A stretch of DNA of 35,304 bases from a virus. The notes beneath the pieces were generated by a model. It was not told where the DNA came from. It saw nothing but the letters and a program-made list of their open reading frames with translations, and ran no database searches. The position numbers and the translations under genes are program-made. The DNA is taken from positions 1-35,304 of IMG/VR virus record IMGVR_UViG_3300048592_000094. One strand, given 5' to 3'. How positions within the stretch are numbered: the stretch's first letter is position 1; each line of letters begins with the position of its first letter. Of this stretch, positions 5,298 through 12,405 are shown piece after piece.

Positions 5298-5314
5298 GGC
5301 GCAAAACTGCGCCC
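5281..5314 (+). repeat. decayed attC-like half site with a strong hairpin
   Basis: GCCCTAACGC at 5281-5290 repeats the left end of the attC sites with one extra C. Then GGGCGCA (5297-5303) and TGCGCCC (5308-5314) form a perfect 7-bp hairpin with loop AAAC. No GTTAGG right core is present downstream. No T-run follows, so a terminator role is doubtful. Confidence 0.45.
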
Positions 5315-5349
5315 ATAACCGGATAGTGGCGCATCTTTGGGGGATCGAG

Positions 5350-5727
5350 ATGAGTGGTGACGACCTTGTGCAGCGGCTGCGCGACTTTGACGGATTCGCG
5401 GCTCGCCGCGAGTCATACGCAGACACCATGCTGGACGCCGCCGAACGCATCGCTGAGCTTGAGGCCACCCTCAAGCGCCAGCAGATCAGCTACGAGCGCG
5501 AACGCGAGATCGACGAGGAACGCATCGAGGCGCTGGAGCACGAGCGGTCCAATGACCTCAATGTGATGCAGCAGTCGTTGGATGCGCTGGGCGCCTGTAC
5601 CGCCGCCCTGCGTGAGCGTCTACCTTGCGCAGAGCGCGATTGCGCTGTGCTGATGACAGAGTGCGCGACCGTGGCGATCGCAGCGTCGTCGGCCGCTGCG
5701 CACGCACTCCGGGAGCGGCTGAAGTGA
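5350..5727 (+). CDS. coiled-coil early protein
   Basis: A 125-residue protein. ATG 5350 follows a GGGGGAT ribosome binding site (5339-5345). Residues 8-75 are helical and heptad-like (ERIAELEATLKRQQ, then REREIDEERIEALEHERSN), and a cysteine-containing second half follows. It ends ALRERLK. The bases encoding ERLK form the 16-base junction repeat and contain the ribosome binding site for the next gene. No known family recognised; the arrangement resembles other small phage accessory proteins with RLR and coiled-coil patterns. Confidence 0.7.
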   Translation: MSGDDLVQRLRDFDGFAARRESYADTMLDAAERIAELEATLKRQQISYEREREIDEERIEALEHERSNDLNVMQQSLDALGACTAALRERLPCAERDCAVLMTECATVAIAASSAAAHALRERLK

Positions 5728-5987
5728 CAGACGACTTACCCCCGCTGCCGCCTGCCGACATCGTGGACGTGGTGCACAACACTCACGGGTGGACCGAGTG
5801 CTATATGCGCGCCTACGGTCGTCTATGCGCATCCGTCGAGCGCGAGCGAATTGACGGCGCCGAGATCCTGTCCGAGTACACGCGCACAGACGGCAAGAGG
5901 CAGTATTTCCTGATCGGCGCGTGGCTGCGACCCGGCGATGTCGCTGTAATTCTTCGGCGTGAGCCGCGTCAGGAGCGGCTGAAGTGA
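5724..5987 (+). CDS. small early protein, unknown function
   Basis: An 87-residue protein starting with GTG 5724 in the GTGA overlap. The N-terminus is proline-rich and acidic (TDDLPPLPPADIVDVV). A compact domain with Trp, Tyr and Gly follows (GKRQYFLIGAWLRPGDVAVI). It ends RQERLK through the second copy of the junction repeat. No family recognised. Confidence 0.65.
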   Translation: MTDDLPPLPPADIVDVVHNTHGWTECYMRAYGRLCASVERERIDGAEILSEYTRTDGKRQYFLIGAWLRPGDVAVILRREPRQERLK

Positions 5988-6169
5988 CCGCCACCAAGCC
6001 CCCACCGCAGATATCCGCGCGCAAGCAAACGCCCGCCGACTGGCGCGATCTCCCGCGCCGGCTTCGCGAGCGTGGCGATTACTTCCTCAGCCGCCAAAAG
6101 CGCGGAGACGCGGAATTGATGTACGACGCGGCGACGGAGATAGAGGTGCTGCGGGAGCGGCTGAAGTGA
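5984..6169 (+). CDS. small basic early protein, unknown function
   Basis: A 61-residue, basic protein starting with GTG 5984 in the GTGA overlap. The segment LPRRLRERGDYFLSRQKRGD is strongly charged and helical. It ends VLRERLK through the third copy of the junction repeat. It is the last well-supported rightward gene: 52 bases separate it from the end of the convergent endolysin gene. That gap holds only a weak GCCGG/CCGGC hairpin (6202-6218) and no obvious intrinsic terminator. Confidence 0.65.
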   Translation: MTATKPPPQISARKQTPADWRDLPRRLRERGDYFLSRQKRGDAELMYDAATEIEVLRERLK

Positions 6170-6221
6170 TTCGCCGCATAGGGAGCGCGGCCCGTCCCCA
6201 AGCCGGTGAAAGGCCGGCCCA

Positions 6222-6740
6222 TCACCTACCCATCAGCGCGTCATCCTTCTTCGCGCTGCTGATGCTTGTCCCGAGCCAATAGGACGTAACCGCACCAAGC
6301 GCCCCGGTCACGACCGCAGCGACGACCATCGCGCGCACTTCGTCGGACCAGCCATCGCGGAACAGAACCGCCGCGACGACCATGTAGACCAGCGGCAGCA
6401 GCGCGGCAGACACCCAAAGAACCGGATTCTTCGACGGGCCGGGCGCGGTCTTGACCGCTTCGCGCGCCCCGGCGATCCCGCCGCCGCCAGCCTCGGTCAG
6501 TTCCATCCACCGCCGCTCGACCGCCTCAGCCGCCGCCTGACGCGCCACAGGATCACGCTGCACCATCTCGACCGCCTGCTGCGCGTTCGCCGCTCCCGTG
6601 GCCTCCTGTACGATGCTGACGACCGCCTCGGCGGCCGCCAGGTTACGCTCTGCGGACTTTGACCCGGACGAGAACAGCCGGCCGAGCTTAGGGATAGCTT
6701 CGATGATGCTCGGGAGAGCGGCGGCGATGAATGGAGTCAT
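6222..6740 (-). CDS. holin-like protein from an internal start (alternative product)
   Basis: Inside the endolysin frame, ATG 6740 is preceded by AAGGAGAAGCAA (GGAG at 6750-6747, six bases before the ATG), a near-perfect ribosome binding site. The 172-residue product would have an amphipathic N-terminus (MTPFIAAALPSIIEAIPKL), a charged middle, membrane spans at about 106-127 and 135-157, and a charged C-terminus. That is the layout of a holin that opens the inner membrane for the lysin. The site is good enough that separate translation is likely; whether the full fusion is also made cannot be told from the sequence. Confidence 0.6.
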   Translation of the reverse strand: MTPFIAAALPSIIEAIPKLGRLFSSGSKSAERNLAAAEAVVSIVQEATGAANAQQAVEMVQRDPVARQAAAEAVERRWMELTEAGGGGIAGAREAVKTAPGPSKNPVLWVSAALLPLVYMVVAAVLFRDGWSDEVRAMVVAAVVTGALGAVTSYWLGTSISSAKKDDALMGR

Positions 6741-7223
6741 TTGCTTCTCCTTCGGGATGGTGCGCGTTTCGATGGGGGCGGGCGCTTGCTCTGACAGGAA
6801 CAGCGCACGCTCGGCGGCTCGGCGCTTCTCAAGCCCCGGCATGACGCGGCCGGCTGCGGTCGTCCAGCGCATGAACTGGTCGGCCGCGCCCGCGTGGTCG
6901 CCCGCGTTCAGCATCTTCAGCAACGTCGACCGCCCGAACGCGCCCGCGCCGATGTTGAAGGTCAGCGACACCATGGCGTCGAACGCTGCCTGGCTGATCG
7001 GAACCTTGACGCCGGAGCGCACCGCGTCCTCGGCCCACGCGATGTCCTCGCGCAGGTAGGCGTCGGCCTGCTCCTGGGTGATGACGTCGCCGGGCTTGAC
7101 GCCGGCCGTGTGCCCGTAGCCGATGGTCCACGGGTCGCCGCCAGATGCGGGGTCTGGGTACGCCTCCAGGCGCAGCCCTTCGTGCGCCTTGATGAGGTCG
7201 AGCCCGCGCGCGCTGGTCTTCAT
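6222..7223 (-). CDS. GH24-type endolysin fused in frame to a holin-like domain
   Basis: A 333-residue protein. The start at ATG 7223 overlaps the previous stop (ATGA); an upstream in-frame ATG at 7283 would overlap that gene. Residues 5-145 are a T4/P22-type lysozyme: HEG (E15), D24 and T33 in WTIGYGHT line up with the Glu-Asp-Thr catalytic triad that cuts peptidoglycan. A Pro-rich linker follows at about 147-157. From M162 the protein reads as a holin of the three-span gene-transfer-release type: a long amphipathic region, then membrane spans near 267-288 and 296-318. Endolysin and holin are normally separate. Here they are one frame, with a good ribosome binding site inside at the junction. 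Either a bifunctional membrane-tethered lysin or two products from one frame is possible. Confidence 0.85.
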   Translation of the reverse strand: MKTSARGLDLIKAHEGLRLEAYPDPASGGDPWTIGYGHTAGVKPGDVITQEQADAYLREDIAWAEDAVRSGVKVPISQAAFDAMVSLTFNIGAGAFGRSTLLKMLNAGDHAGAADQFMRWTTAAGRVMPGLEKRRAAERALFLSEQAPAPIETRTIPKEKQMTPFIAAALPSIIEAIPKLGRLFSSGSKSAERNLAAAEAVVSIVQEATGAANAQQAVEMVQRDPVARQAAAEAVERRWMELTEAGGGGIAGAREAVKTAPGPSKNPVLWVSAALLPLVYMVVAAVLFRDGWSDEVRAMVVAAVVTGALGAVTSYWLGTSISSAKKDDALMGR

Positions 7224-7372
7224 GCCACCGGCTCCGGCCACAGATACAGCGGGTACACCGTGCCGTGACAACGCGATGCCCACTGGTCAGCCCGCGCGCG
7301 CTCCAGGTACACGCTGCGGTGCGCGCCGTCACCCGTGACGACGAGCCAGGCCGTGGGCGTGACGTGACTCAT
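7220..7372 (-). CDS. 50-residue lysis-module protein, unknown function
   Basis: The ATG at 7372 overlaps the stop of the coiled-coil membrane gene (7369-7372), and its own stop overlaps the endolysin start (7220-7223), so all three are coupled. The product has two short beta-like segments (AWLVVTGDGAHRSVYLE and TVYPLYLWPEP) around a basic helix (RARADQWASR). Similar short proteins occur next to phage lysins; their role is unknown to me. It lies in a different frame from the longer endolysin reading, which supports the endolysin start at 7223. Confidence 0.7.
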   Translation of the reverse strand: MSHVTPTAWLVVTGDGAHRSVYLERARADQWASRCHGTVYPLYLWPEPVA

Positions 7373-7752
7373 CCCAAGCCCGCCCCGCGAGCCATTACGA
7401 GAGAGAGCACAGACATGCCGACGATGGCGGCCAGCGCCCAGAGTGCTGCGTTGACCTTCTTCCTCAAATCGCGCAATGCGGGCATTTCGGGCTCGATTGA
7501 GTCGAGCCGCACCGCCAGCCGTGCGATAGCCTCGCGCATGGTGTGCATGTCCATCGACGTCTGCTCGTGCCGGACCTCCAACCGTACAACGGACGCCATC
7601 GCATCGGACAGTTTGGCCAACGCGACGCGCAGGTCGTCCACCTTGCTGTTGATCGTGGTCATCTGCTCGCGTAGCAGCGCAATGTCGCCCGTCCGGGCCG
7701 GGCAGTCTGGCGGGAGATGCTGCGGATCGGACACGTCTATCGCCCCCTGCAT
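7369..7752 (-). CDS. coiled-coil, tail-anchored membrane protein of the lysis module
   Basis: A 127-residue protein. After a polar N-terminus (1-22), residues 23-88 form a long heptad-like helix (LLREQMTTINSKVDDLRVAL and on). A single hydrophobic span follows at about 102-120 (AALWALAAIVGMSVLSLVM) with a short tail. This layout matches XhlA-like proteins, membrane-anchored helices that work with holin and lysin. Spanin function is possible but less likely, since the membrane span is C-terminal. The start overlaps the previous stop by one base (TGATG). Confidence 0.7.
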   Translation of the reverse strand: MQGAIDVSDPQHLPPDCPARTGDIALLREQMTTINSKVDDLRVALAKLSDAMASVVRLEVRHEQTSMDMHTMREAIARLAVRLDSIEPEMPALRDLRKKVNAALWALAAIVGMSVLSLVMARGAGLG

Positions 7753-8075
7753 CAGCCCAGCAGCCGGCGCAGTGCGTCGGTCTGCTCGGCCGTAAGTGCG
7801 CCGTCGCGCGGCAGCATCGCCTTGATCTGGTCGGCCTTGGCTCGCATGTCGTCGAGGTCGGACTGCACGCGCTCCAGCGGCGTCAGGGTGTGCGTGTACT
7901 CGAAGGTCAGCAGCTCGGCGCCGCGGACCTTGCAGGTGCCCTCTTCATCGTCCGGCACGATGCGGCGCACTTGCTCGACGAGGCTCGTGAGGTGGCGGAA
8001 AGGCACGCCGTCGTGCGCGTTGCCAAGGCCAGGCGACAAGTCGATCGAGCGCAGGATGAAGGTCTTGGTCGTCAT
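7752..8075 (-). CDS. conserved-looking phage protein, unknown function
   Basis: A 107-residue protein starting at ATG 8075, with GAGG at a suitable distance upstream. It has a mixed N-terminal domain (TFILRSIDLSPGLGNAHDG, then LVEQVRRIVPDDEEG) that looks globular. A C-terminal helical part rich in Asp and Lys ends DALRRLLG. It is the first gene of the lysis group. About 170 bases without a leftward gene separate it from the ejection-protein gene, so it may have its own promoter. Confidence 0.65.
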   Translation of the reverse strand: MTTKTFILRSIDLSPGLGNAHDGVPFRHLTSLVEQVRRIVPDDEEGTCKVRGAELLTFEYTHTLTPLERVQSDLDDMRAKADQIKAMLPRDGALTAEQTDALRRLLG

Positions 8076-8138
8076 GATTAGCCTCGCGTGAGTTGGGTTC
8101 AGTGGCTACTTTACGAAATCACATGCTTACCAGCTTAC

Positions 8139-8152
8139 GCAAACGAGTTCGC
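8139..8152. promoter_or_regulatory. operator-like dyad in the gap before the lysis genes
   Basis: GCAAAC-GA-GTTCGC is a dyad with one mismatch, in the A+T-richer gap 8076-8246. A TAGGGTTTGAC half-copy of the CTAGGG palindrome lies at 8174-8184. No convincing -35/-10 pair was found on either strand, so this is only a candidate control region. Confidence 0.3.
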
Positions 8153-8186
8153 TGGATTGTTTGGTTAATGTGGTAGGGTTTGACGG

Positions 8187-8369
8187 ATGGATGATTCACT
8201 GATTCGAGCTCTCGGCATGTCGCTCGGCGCCGTGTTCTGGTATCTGCTATTCCAGAAGCTCAAGAGCGAGCAAGCCCGCTGCCGGGCTGAACATGGGCGA
8301 GGCTTGATTGAGCAGGCCGCGTACCGCCTCGGCCGATTGTGGGCGCGTCGTCACAAGGCCACGCAATAG
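8187..8369 (+). CDS. possible small membrane protein on the opposite strand
   Basis: A 60-residue open frame with ATG 8187, eight bases after AGGG (8175-8178). The N-terminus has a hydrophobic stretch (MSLGAVFWYLLFQKL, about residues 11-25) followed by a basic tail, a plausible small inner-membrane protein. Its last two thirds overlap, antisense, the 3' end of the ejection-protein gene. It is the only rightward candidate after 6170. It may equally be a chance frame. Confidence 0.35.
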   Translation: MDDSLIRALGMSLGAVFWYLLFQKLKSEQARCRAEHGRGLIEQAAYRLGRLWARRHKATQ

Positions 8370-9908
8370 CGCCTGCGCTGGCGGAGAATACATGCCGGCT
8401 CCCGCGATGAGCCCGGCCGGGATAAGCGGGTTGATCGCACCGGCGCCCAATGCACCGCCACCGAGTAGCAGTCGGTCAACCGTCCCGCTATTCGGCACCC
8501 GCCCGCCTAGCGTTTGCTGTCCCGCCGTTCCAAGATCCTGCATCAGGGCCGTTCCCCTTGCAGCCGCTCGCTTTCTGGCGCTGCTGTCTGCGGTCCTGAT
8601 CGCCTGATTGAGTTGGGCCGGCGTAAACAACCCCTCGTTGTTCATAGCTGCTTTGCCGGCGCCCTCGACGCGGACAAGGTTAGCCCATCCCTCATTGATG
8701 CGCTTGAGCGACTCTGCGGCTGCTGGGTTGTTGCGGGCCACCTGATCGCGAAGCATCGCTTGGGCTTGTAGGAATGCGTCGCCTAACTCTTGCTCGCTAG
8801 CAACCGCAGACCTTGAGTATCGACGCGCCATCGTCCCTAGTTCGCTGTCGAGTTGCTTCATCGTCTCGGCCGTCATGCCGCCGGCCTTCGAGATGCGGTC
8901 TTCAATCAGAGACTTGGTTTTCTGCGCAAAGGTGCCGCGCACGCCTTGCGGGAGCGCCTTAGCCATGCTCTTGAGCTGGCCGAAGTCACGCCGCCACTGC
9001 TGATCGAAGTTGATCGACTTCAGCCCAGAAAGCACATCGTCATACGCCTGCGAAAGCGCGTCTCCGGCTTTCTTGATGCCTTCTTGCCCGACGTCGTCAA
9101 TCTGCACGCCAATGGGCGCCGTCGCTCGGTTGATGGCAGCGCGGTTTAGCTGAGTGACCGCACGATTCCTGGCCGACGTAATGGCGTCTCCCATGATGGG
9201 CACGCTTTGCAGCTTTTCCTCGGCTCGGTTTGCCCATCCTCCAAGCGTTTGACCGATGGTCGGCCGGACGCCTGACGCCTTGAGTAGCTCAAGGTCAGGA
9301 TTGACGGACGCTCGCGGGCTGATCCCGCGCCCAAGGCCCGCGACAACGGCCGGCGCGGCACCACCGACAGCCGCGCCTAGCGCCATCTGTTTTGCCTTGT
9401 CGGACCAGAAATCATCGCCTGCTACCGGGGCCAGTAGAGACGCGACAGCGCCCACGCCTGCGCCTGCAGCCATCCTGCCGCCGAGCGTCGCCGCCTTAGT
9501 CGCAAGCGCGCCGGGCGCGACGTTGACTGGATTCAGAATGTTCCCGCTCAAGCGAGCCCAATCGAACCCTTCAGGTTTGCGTGCCTGATACGCCGCCTCG
9601 CGCTCGCGCGTCTGCTGATCTACGCCACCAGCCGGAAGGCGAGCGACAAGGCCAGTCTTGTCGGCGATCCAGTTGTTAAGACGATTGCCGGCGCTGACGA
9701 CGGAATCAGGCAGCACCTTCGTAAGCAACTGCGCGCCACCCTGGATCGGGTCGGCAAGGCCCATACCGAAACGGTCTGTTGCAGACATAGGCTCCTGTGG
9801 CACAGATCGCGCCTGCACGATGGCTTGCGCCAGCCTACGCGCGGCGTCCATGTCGCCGGCCGCGTCAGCGTTTCGCAACGCGCGCTCAAGCTGCGCCAGG
9901 TCTGCCAT
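8247..9908 (-). CDS. putative internal virion (DNA ejection) protein
   Basis: A 553-residue protein, start ATG 9908 with GGGAA upstream. The N-terminus is a charged helix (LAQLERALRNADAAGDMDAA). Gly/Ala-rich hydrophobic segments follow near 135-200 (GGRMAAGAGVGAVASLLAPV) and again near 470-510, on either side of a long helical middle. This pattern of soluble helices with membrane-compatible glycine-rich stretches is typical of podovirus proteins stored in the capsid and injected to form a channel. It lies directly after another ejection-type gene. No enzyme motif is visible; a structural scaffold role is the main alternative. Confidence 0.65.
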   Translation of the reverse strand: MADLAQLERALRNADAAGDMDAARRLAQAIVQARSVPQEPMSATDRFGMGLADPIQGGAQLLTKVLPDSVVSAGNRLNNWIADKTGLVARLPAGGVDQQTREREAAYQARKPEGFDWARLSGNILNPVNVAPGALATKAATLGGRMAAGAGVGAVASLLAPVAGDDFWSDKAKQMALGAAVGGAAPAVVAGLGRGISPRASVNPDLELLKASGVRPTIGQTLGGWANRAEEKLQSVPIMGDAITSARNRAVTQLNRAAINRATAPIGVQIDDVGQEGIKKAGDALSQAYDDVLSGLKSINFDQQWRRDFGQLKSMAKALPQGVRGTFAQKTKSLIEDRISKAGGMTAETMKQLDSELGTMARRYSRSAVASEQELGDAFLQAQAMLRDQVARNNPAAAESLKRINEGWANLVRVEGAGKAAMNNEGLFTPAQLNQAIRTADSSARKRAAARGTALMQDLGTAGQQTLGGRVPNSGTVDRLLLGGGALGAGAINPLIPAGLIAGAGMYSPPAQALLRGLVTTRPQSAEAVRGLLNQASPMFSPAAGLLALELLE

Positions 9909-9909
9909 G

Positions 9910-11127
9910 TCAGTTCCCGTATTTTTTCAGGAGGTCATCCAAGGACGCATCGCCCATCGGCGCCAGCGTCGGACCTTCGGTGATGCGTTTGCCGGTTGCG
10001 CGTTCATACGCAAGCGCGGCAATCTGCTTCAGTTCTTCTGCAGCAGCGCGGAAATCCTTGTCAGACTGCGCGCGCTGAAGGCGGGCCATTGCATCCGTCG
10101 CCTTCTCGCCTTCGATCTGCGTGATCTGCCCGCCGCCTTTCAGCGACTCGAAGGCTTGCAAGAATGCCTGCCCCTGCGCCTGCTTGATGAGCGCTAACGC
10201 ACCCTGAGATTCATTGCCCCACAGGTAATTCCGCGGGTCAATCTGGCCGCTCAGCCCGACTGCCGTATCAAGCCCCGGATGTTTGAGCATCTGATCGATT
10301 GTGGTGTACGCCCGTGCGGCTTTGTCGGCAGCTTGCCGCTTCTCGGTTGACACCGCGCGCTCGTCTTTGCTGCCGCCGATAGGCGTAGCGATCGGCCTGA
10401 ATGCGCCGCTACCTGGGTCGCGCTCGGTCATCACGTTGCCGGCCGCATCCCGCGCCCATACGTAGTCCTTCGGAGGCGTGCCCCAGTTTGCGTCCTTTTG
10501 CCCGGCACCGACGTTGACTACCGTCCCCGGCGCCTGCGTCGCCTTCTTGGCTTGCACCCACAGCGGATTCACCATCGGCTTGCCATCGGTGCCGGTGACA
10601 ATCATCGCATCGAGCTTCTGTTCGACAGGGTTCGCCGCGACTTCGCGCCCGCCCAGATAGCGCCTGGCCCCCGGCGCCAGCGTATAGGCTTCCTCGGCCG
10701 GGTTCAAAGCTCGTTGCACCCCCAGCAGCTGCTGCAGCCCGCCGAGCGATCCGCCGCCCCCCATGAATGCGCGCGGATCAAACTGAGGATCCGGCGCCGC
10801 TGGCCCCATGCCGCCAGGGCCGAGCCCCTGCGCCTGGCCGCGGATCAGCCCTTCGTCGATTGCCTGCTGTTCCTGCGCCCTCTTGGCCGCCGCCTGCTGT
10901 GCCAGCGCCTGCTGTAGCTGCATGTCGATCAGCCGCGCCTGCATGGCGCGCTGCGATTCTTTCGACTTCGCATCGTCCCTGCCTTGCTTCCACTGGTCGA
11001 ACATGCCGACGCCCTGAGCCAGGCGCTCGCCGAACCCGGCCGGCCTAACCGTGGGCGATGCGGCCGCGAGAAGCGACAGACCAAGGCGCGCCCCGTCATC
11101 GTTCAGGAGCTTGGTGAAGTCAAGCAT
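9910..11127 (-). CDS. putative internal virion protein
   Basis: A 405-residue protein, ATG 11127 with the strong ribosome binding site GAGGAGG. Residues 60-95 are a Gln/Ala-rich helix (MQLQQALAQQAAAKRAQEQQ), and a Gly/Pro-rich linker follows (about 100-130). The C-terminal domain carries AFLQAFESLKGGGQITQIEG and EKATDAMARLQRAQSD, a block I associate with ejection-type proteins of podoviruses. It is located between the tail fibre-like gene and the larger ejection protein. It probably sits inside the virion and enters the cell with the DNA. Confidence 0.7.
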   Translation of the reverse strand: MLDFTKLLNDDGARLGLSLLAAASPTVRPAGFGERLAQGVGMFDQWKQGRDDAKSKESQRAMQARLIDMQLQQALAQQAAAKRAQEQQAIDEGLIRGQAQGLGPGGMGPAAPDPQFDPRAFMGGGGSLGGLQQLLGVQRALNPAEEAYTLAPGARRYLGGREVAANPVEQKLDAMIVTGTDGKPMVNPLWVQAKKATQAPGTVVNVGAGQKDANWGTPPKDYVWARDAAGNVMTERDPGSGAFRPIATPIGGSKDERAVSTEKRQAADKAARAYTTIDQMLKHPGLDTAVGLSGQIDPRNYLWGNESQGALALIKQAQGQAFLQAFESLKGGGQITQIEGEKATDAMARLQRAQSDKDFRAAAEELKQIAALAYERATGKRITEGPTLAPMGDASLDDLLKKYGN

Positions 11128-12404
11128 TACGCCTCCTCAATGCACAGCACATTGACCTTCGTTCCACTGCTAAATGCCGTGCTGGATGAAATCTGCACCT
11201 GCGTCGTGCTGACTGCCGCAACGTGAATAATCTGCCCGGACTGCGTTCCCGTCGCAATCACCATCGGAGCGGCGGCATACGCCGTTCCGAAATCCACCGT
11301 CACGCTTGTCGGAGAGCCTGACCCGAACGTCACTTGGAAACAAGCGTCCGATCCGGTAATCGACGCCCCACTTCCGCCGCCTGTGTTGATCGTCGGCGTG
11401 TGATTAGTGCTCCCAGAAACCGCCAGCGTCGAATCTGTAAAAAGCACTCGGTCGGTGGCTGTAATCGTTATCGCATCACCAGATATGCTGACATCTCCGG
11501 ACGGGCTTCCAATTCCGCCAGTAATGCTTACTGAACCGCCTTGTCCACTAGTGCTAGGCCCGCCAGAAACAGACGTACTACCTCCAGCACCAGCGTCGGT
11601 AGAAGTTTGCGCGATGATGATGACATCACCCGGCGTGCCGGATGTCAAAGGCGTCGATAATGTCGGTAACTGCCCAATCCTAATATCCTGCGTAGCAGCA
11701 GCAGCGAGAAAAACCTCTCCATCTTCCTTGACGGTCAGAATGTTTTCGCCGCGCGCCTGAACATTGATCGGATATGCCGTGCTCGCTGCGAGCGTTTCGA
11801 TGTCGAACAAAACCGAGTTCGCGCCCGTCGATGCGGCGGATTCAGTCAGGCTAAGTGCTTGCTTGCTGGCCGTGGTCAACTTCCACTGCCACGTCTGCGC
11901 GTAGTCTGTATTCGATATCGTGTTTGCCGCCGCGGCCGCACCCAGTTCGGACAGCAGCGCCGCCGTGTCCAAGACCTGCTTGCCAGTGGCGCGCAGGTAG
12001 GACAGGCATCGCCAGTTACCGGACCCGAGAGACACGAACATCGCCACGTCGCCAGATGCCGCAGTGATATTTGCCGCAGTCGGCAGGATCAGCGAAGTGC
12101 CGTTATGCGTCAGCGTGTGCGCCGCGTTCATCACGACCCACTTGTACATCCCGGCCGTCAGCGTGCCTAGTCCGGCAATGGTGGCCGCCGTCCCAGTCAG
12201 GGTGATGAACGTCGCATCGACCGTTGACAAGTCCGTCGTCGCCGCAGCCGCGAGCGTGTTGGACGCGGCCAGCTGCCGGACGACTGCTTGCATTTCGCGC
12301 AGGTTGTCGTCCAGGTTCGTGCTGATGGCTGTAGCGCCCGACGGCGCATTACTGCCCGCCGTGGTGCTCCACGCGTTCAGCGTCGTCGCAACGTCTGCCC
12401 CCAT
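11127..12404 (-). CDS. putative tail fibre or tail-associated protein
   Basis: A 425-residue protein, ATG 12404 after GGGGGAG. Composition is rich in Thr, Ser, Ala and Gly with alternating beta patterns. A short helix near residues 30-50 (LDDNLREMQAVVRQLAASN) could trimerise. A Gly/Ser-rich collagen-like stretch lies near 275-310 (GGSTSVSGGPSTSGQGGSVS), and the C-terminal beta-domain (VTVDFGTAYAAAPMVIATGT) resembles the tips of phage fibres. Such proteins bind the host surface. No catalytic motif is visible. The stop overlaps the next start (TAATG). Confidence 0.6.
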   Translation of the reverse strand: MGADVATTLNAWSTTAGSNAPSGATAISTNLDDNLREMQAVVRQLAASNTLAAAATTDLSTVDATFITLTGTAATIAGLGTLTAGMYKWVVMNAAHTLTHNGTSLILPTAANITAASGDVAMFVSLGSGNWRCLSYLRATGKQVLDTAALLSELGAAAAANTISNTDYAQTWQWKLTTASKQALSLTESAASTGANSVLFDIETLAASTAYPINVQARGENILTVKEDGEVFLAAAATQDIRIGQLPTLSTPLTSGTPGDVIIIAQTSTDAGAGGSTSVSGGPSTSGQGGSVSITGGIGSPSGDVSISGDAITITATDRVLFTDSTLAVSGSTNHTPTINTGGGSGASITGSDACFQVTFGSGSPTSVTVDFGTAYAAAPMVIATGTQSGQIIHVAAVSTTQVQISSSTAFSSGTKVNVLCIEEA

Positions 12405-12405
12405 G

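Larger units (their letters stand above)
5712..6169 (+). repeat. three copies of a 16-base gene-junction repeat
   Basis: GGAGCGGCTGAAGTGA occurs identically at 5712-5727, 5972-5987 and 6154-6169, each time as the 3' end of a gene, encoding ERLK-stop. In each copy GGAG is 8 bases before a GTG that overlaps the stop, so the repeat carries both the end of one gene and the start signals of the next. The last copy leads only into a short open frame that collides with the endolysin gene. Confidence 0.8.

Noticed and set aside
7224-7283. Longer endolysin start at ATG 7283
   Set aside because: It would overlap the coupled 50-residue gene 7220-7372, and the ATGA junction at 7220-7223 gives the more consistent start.
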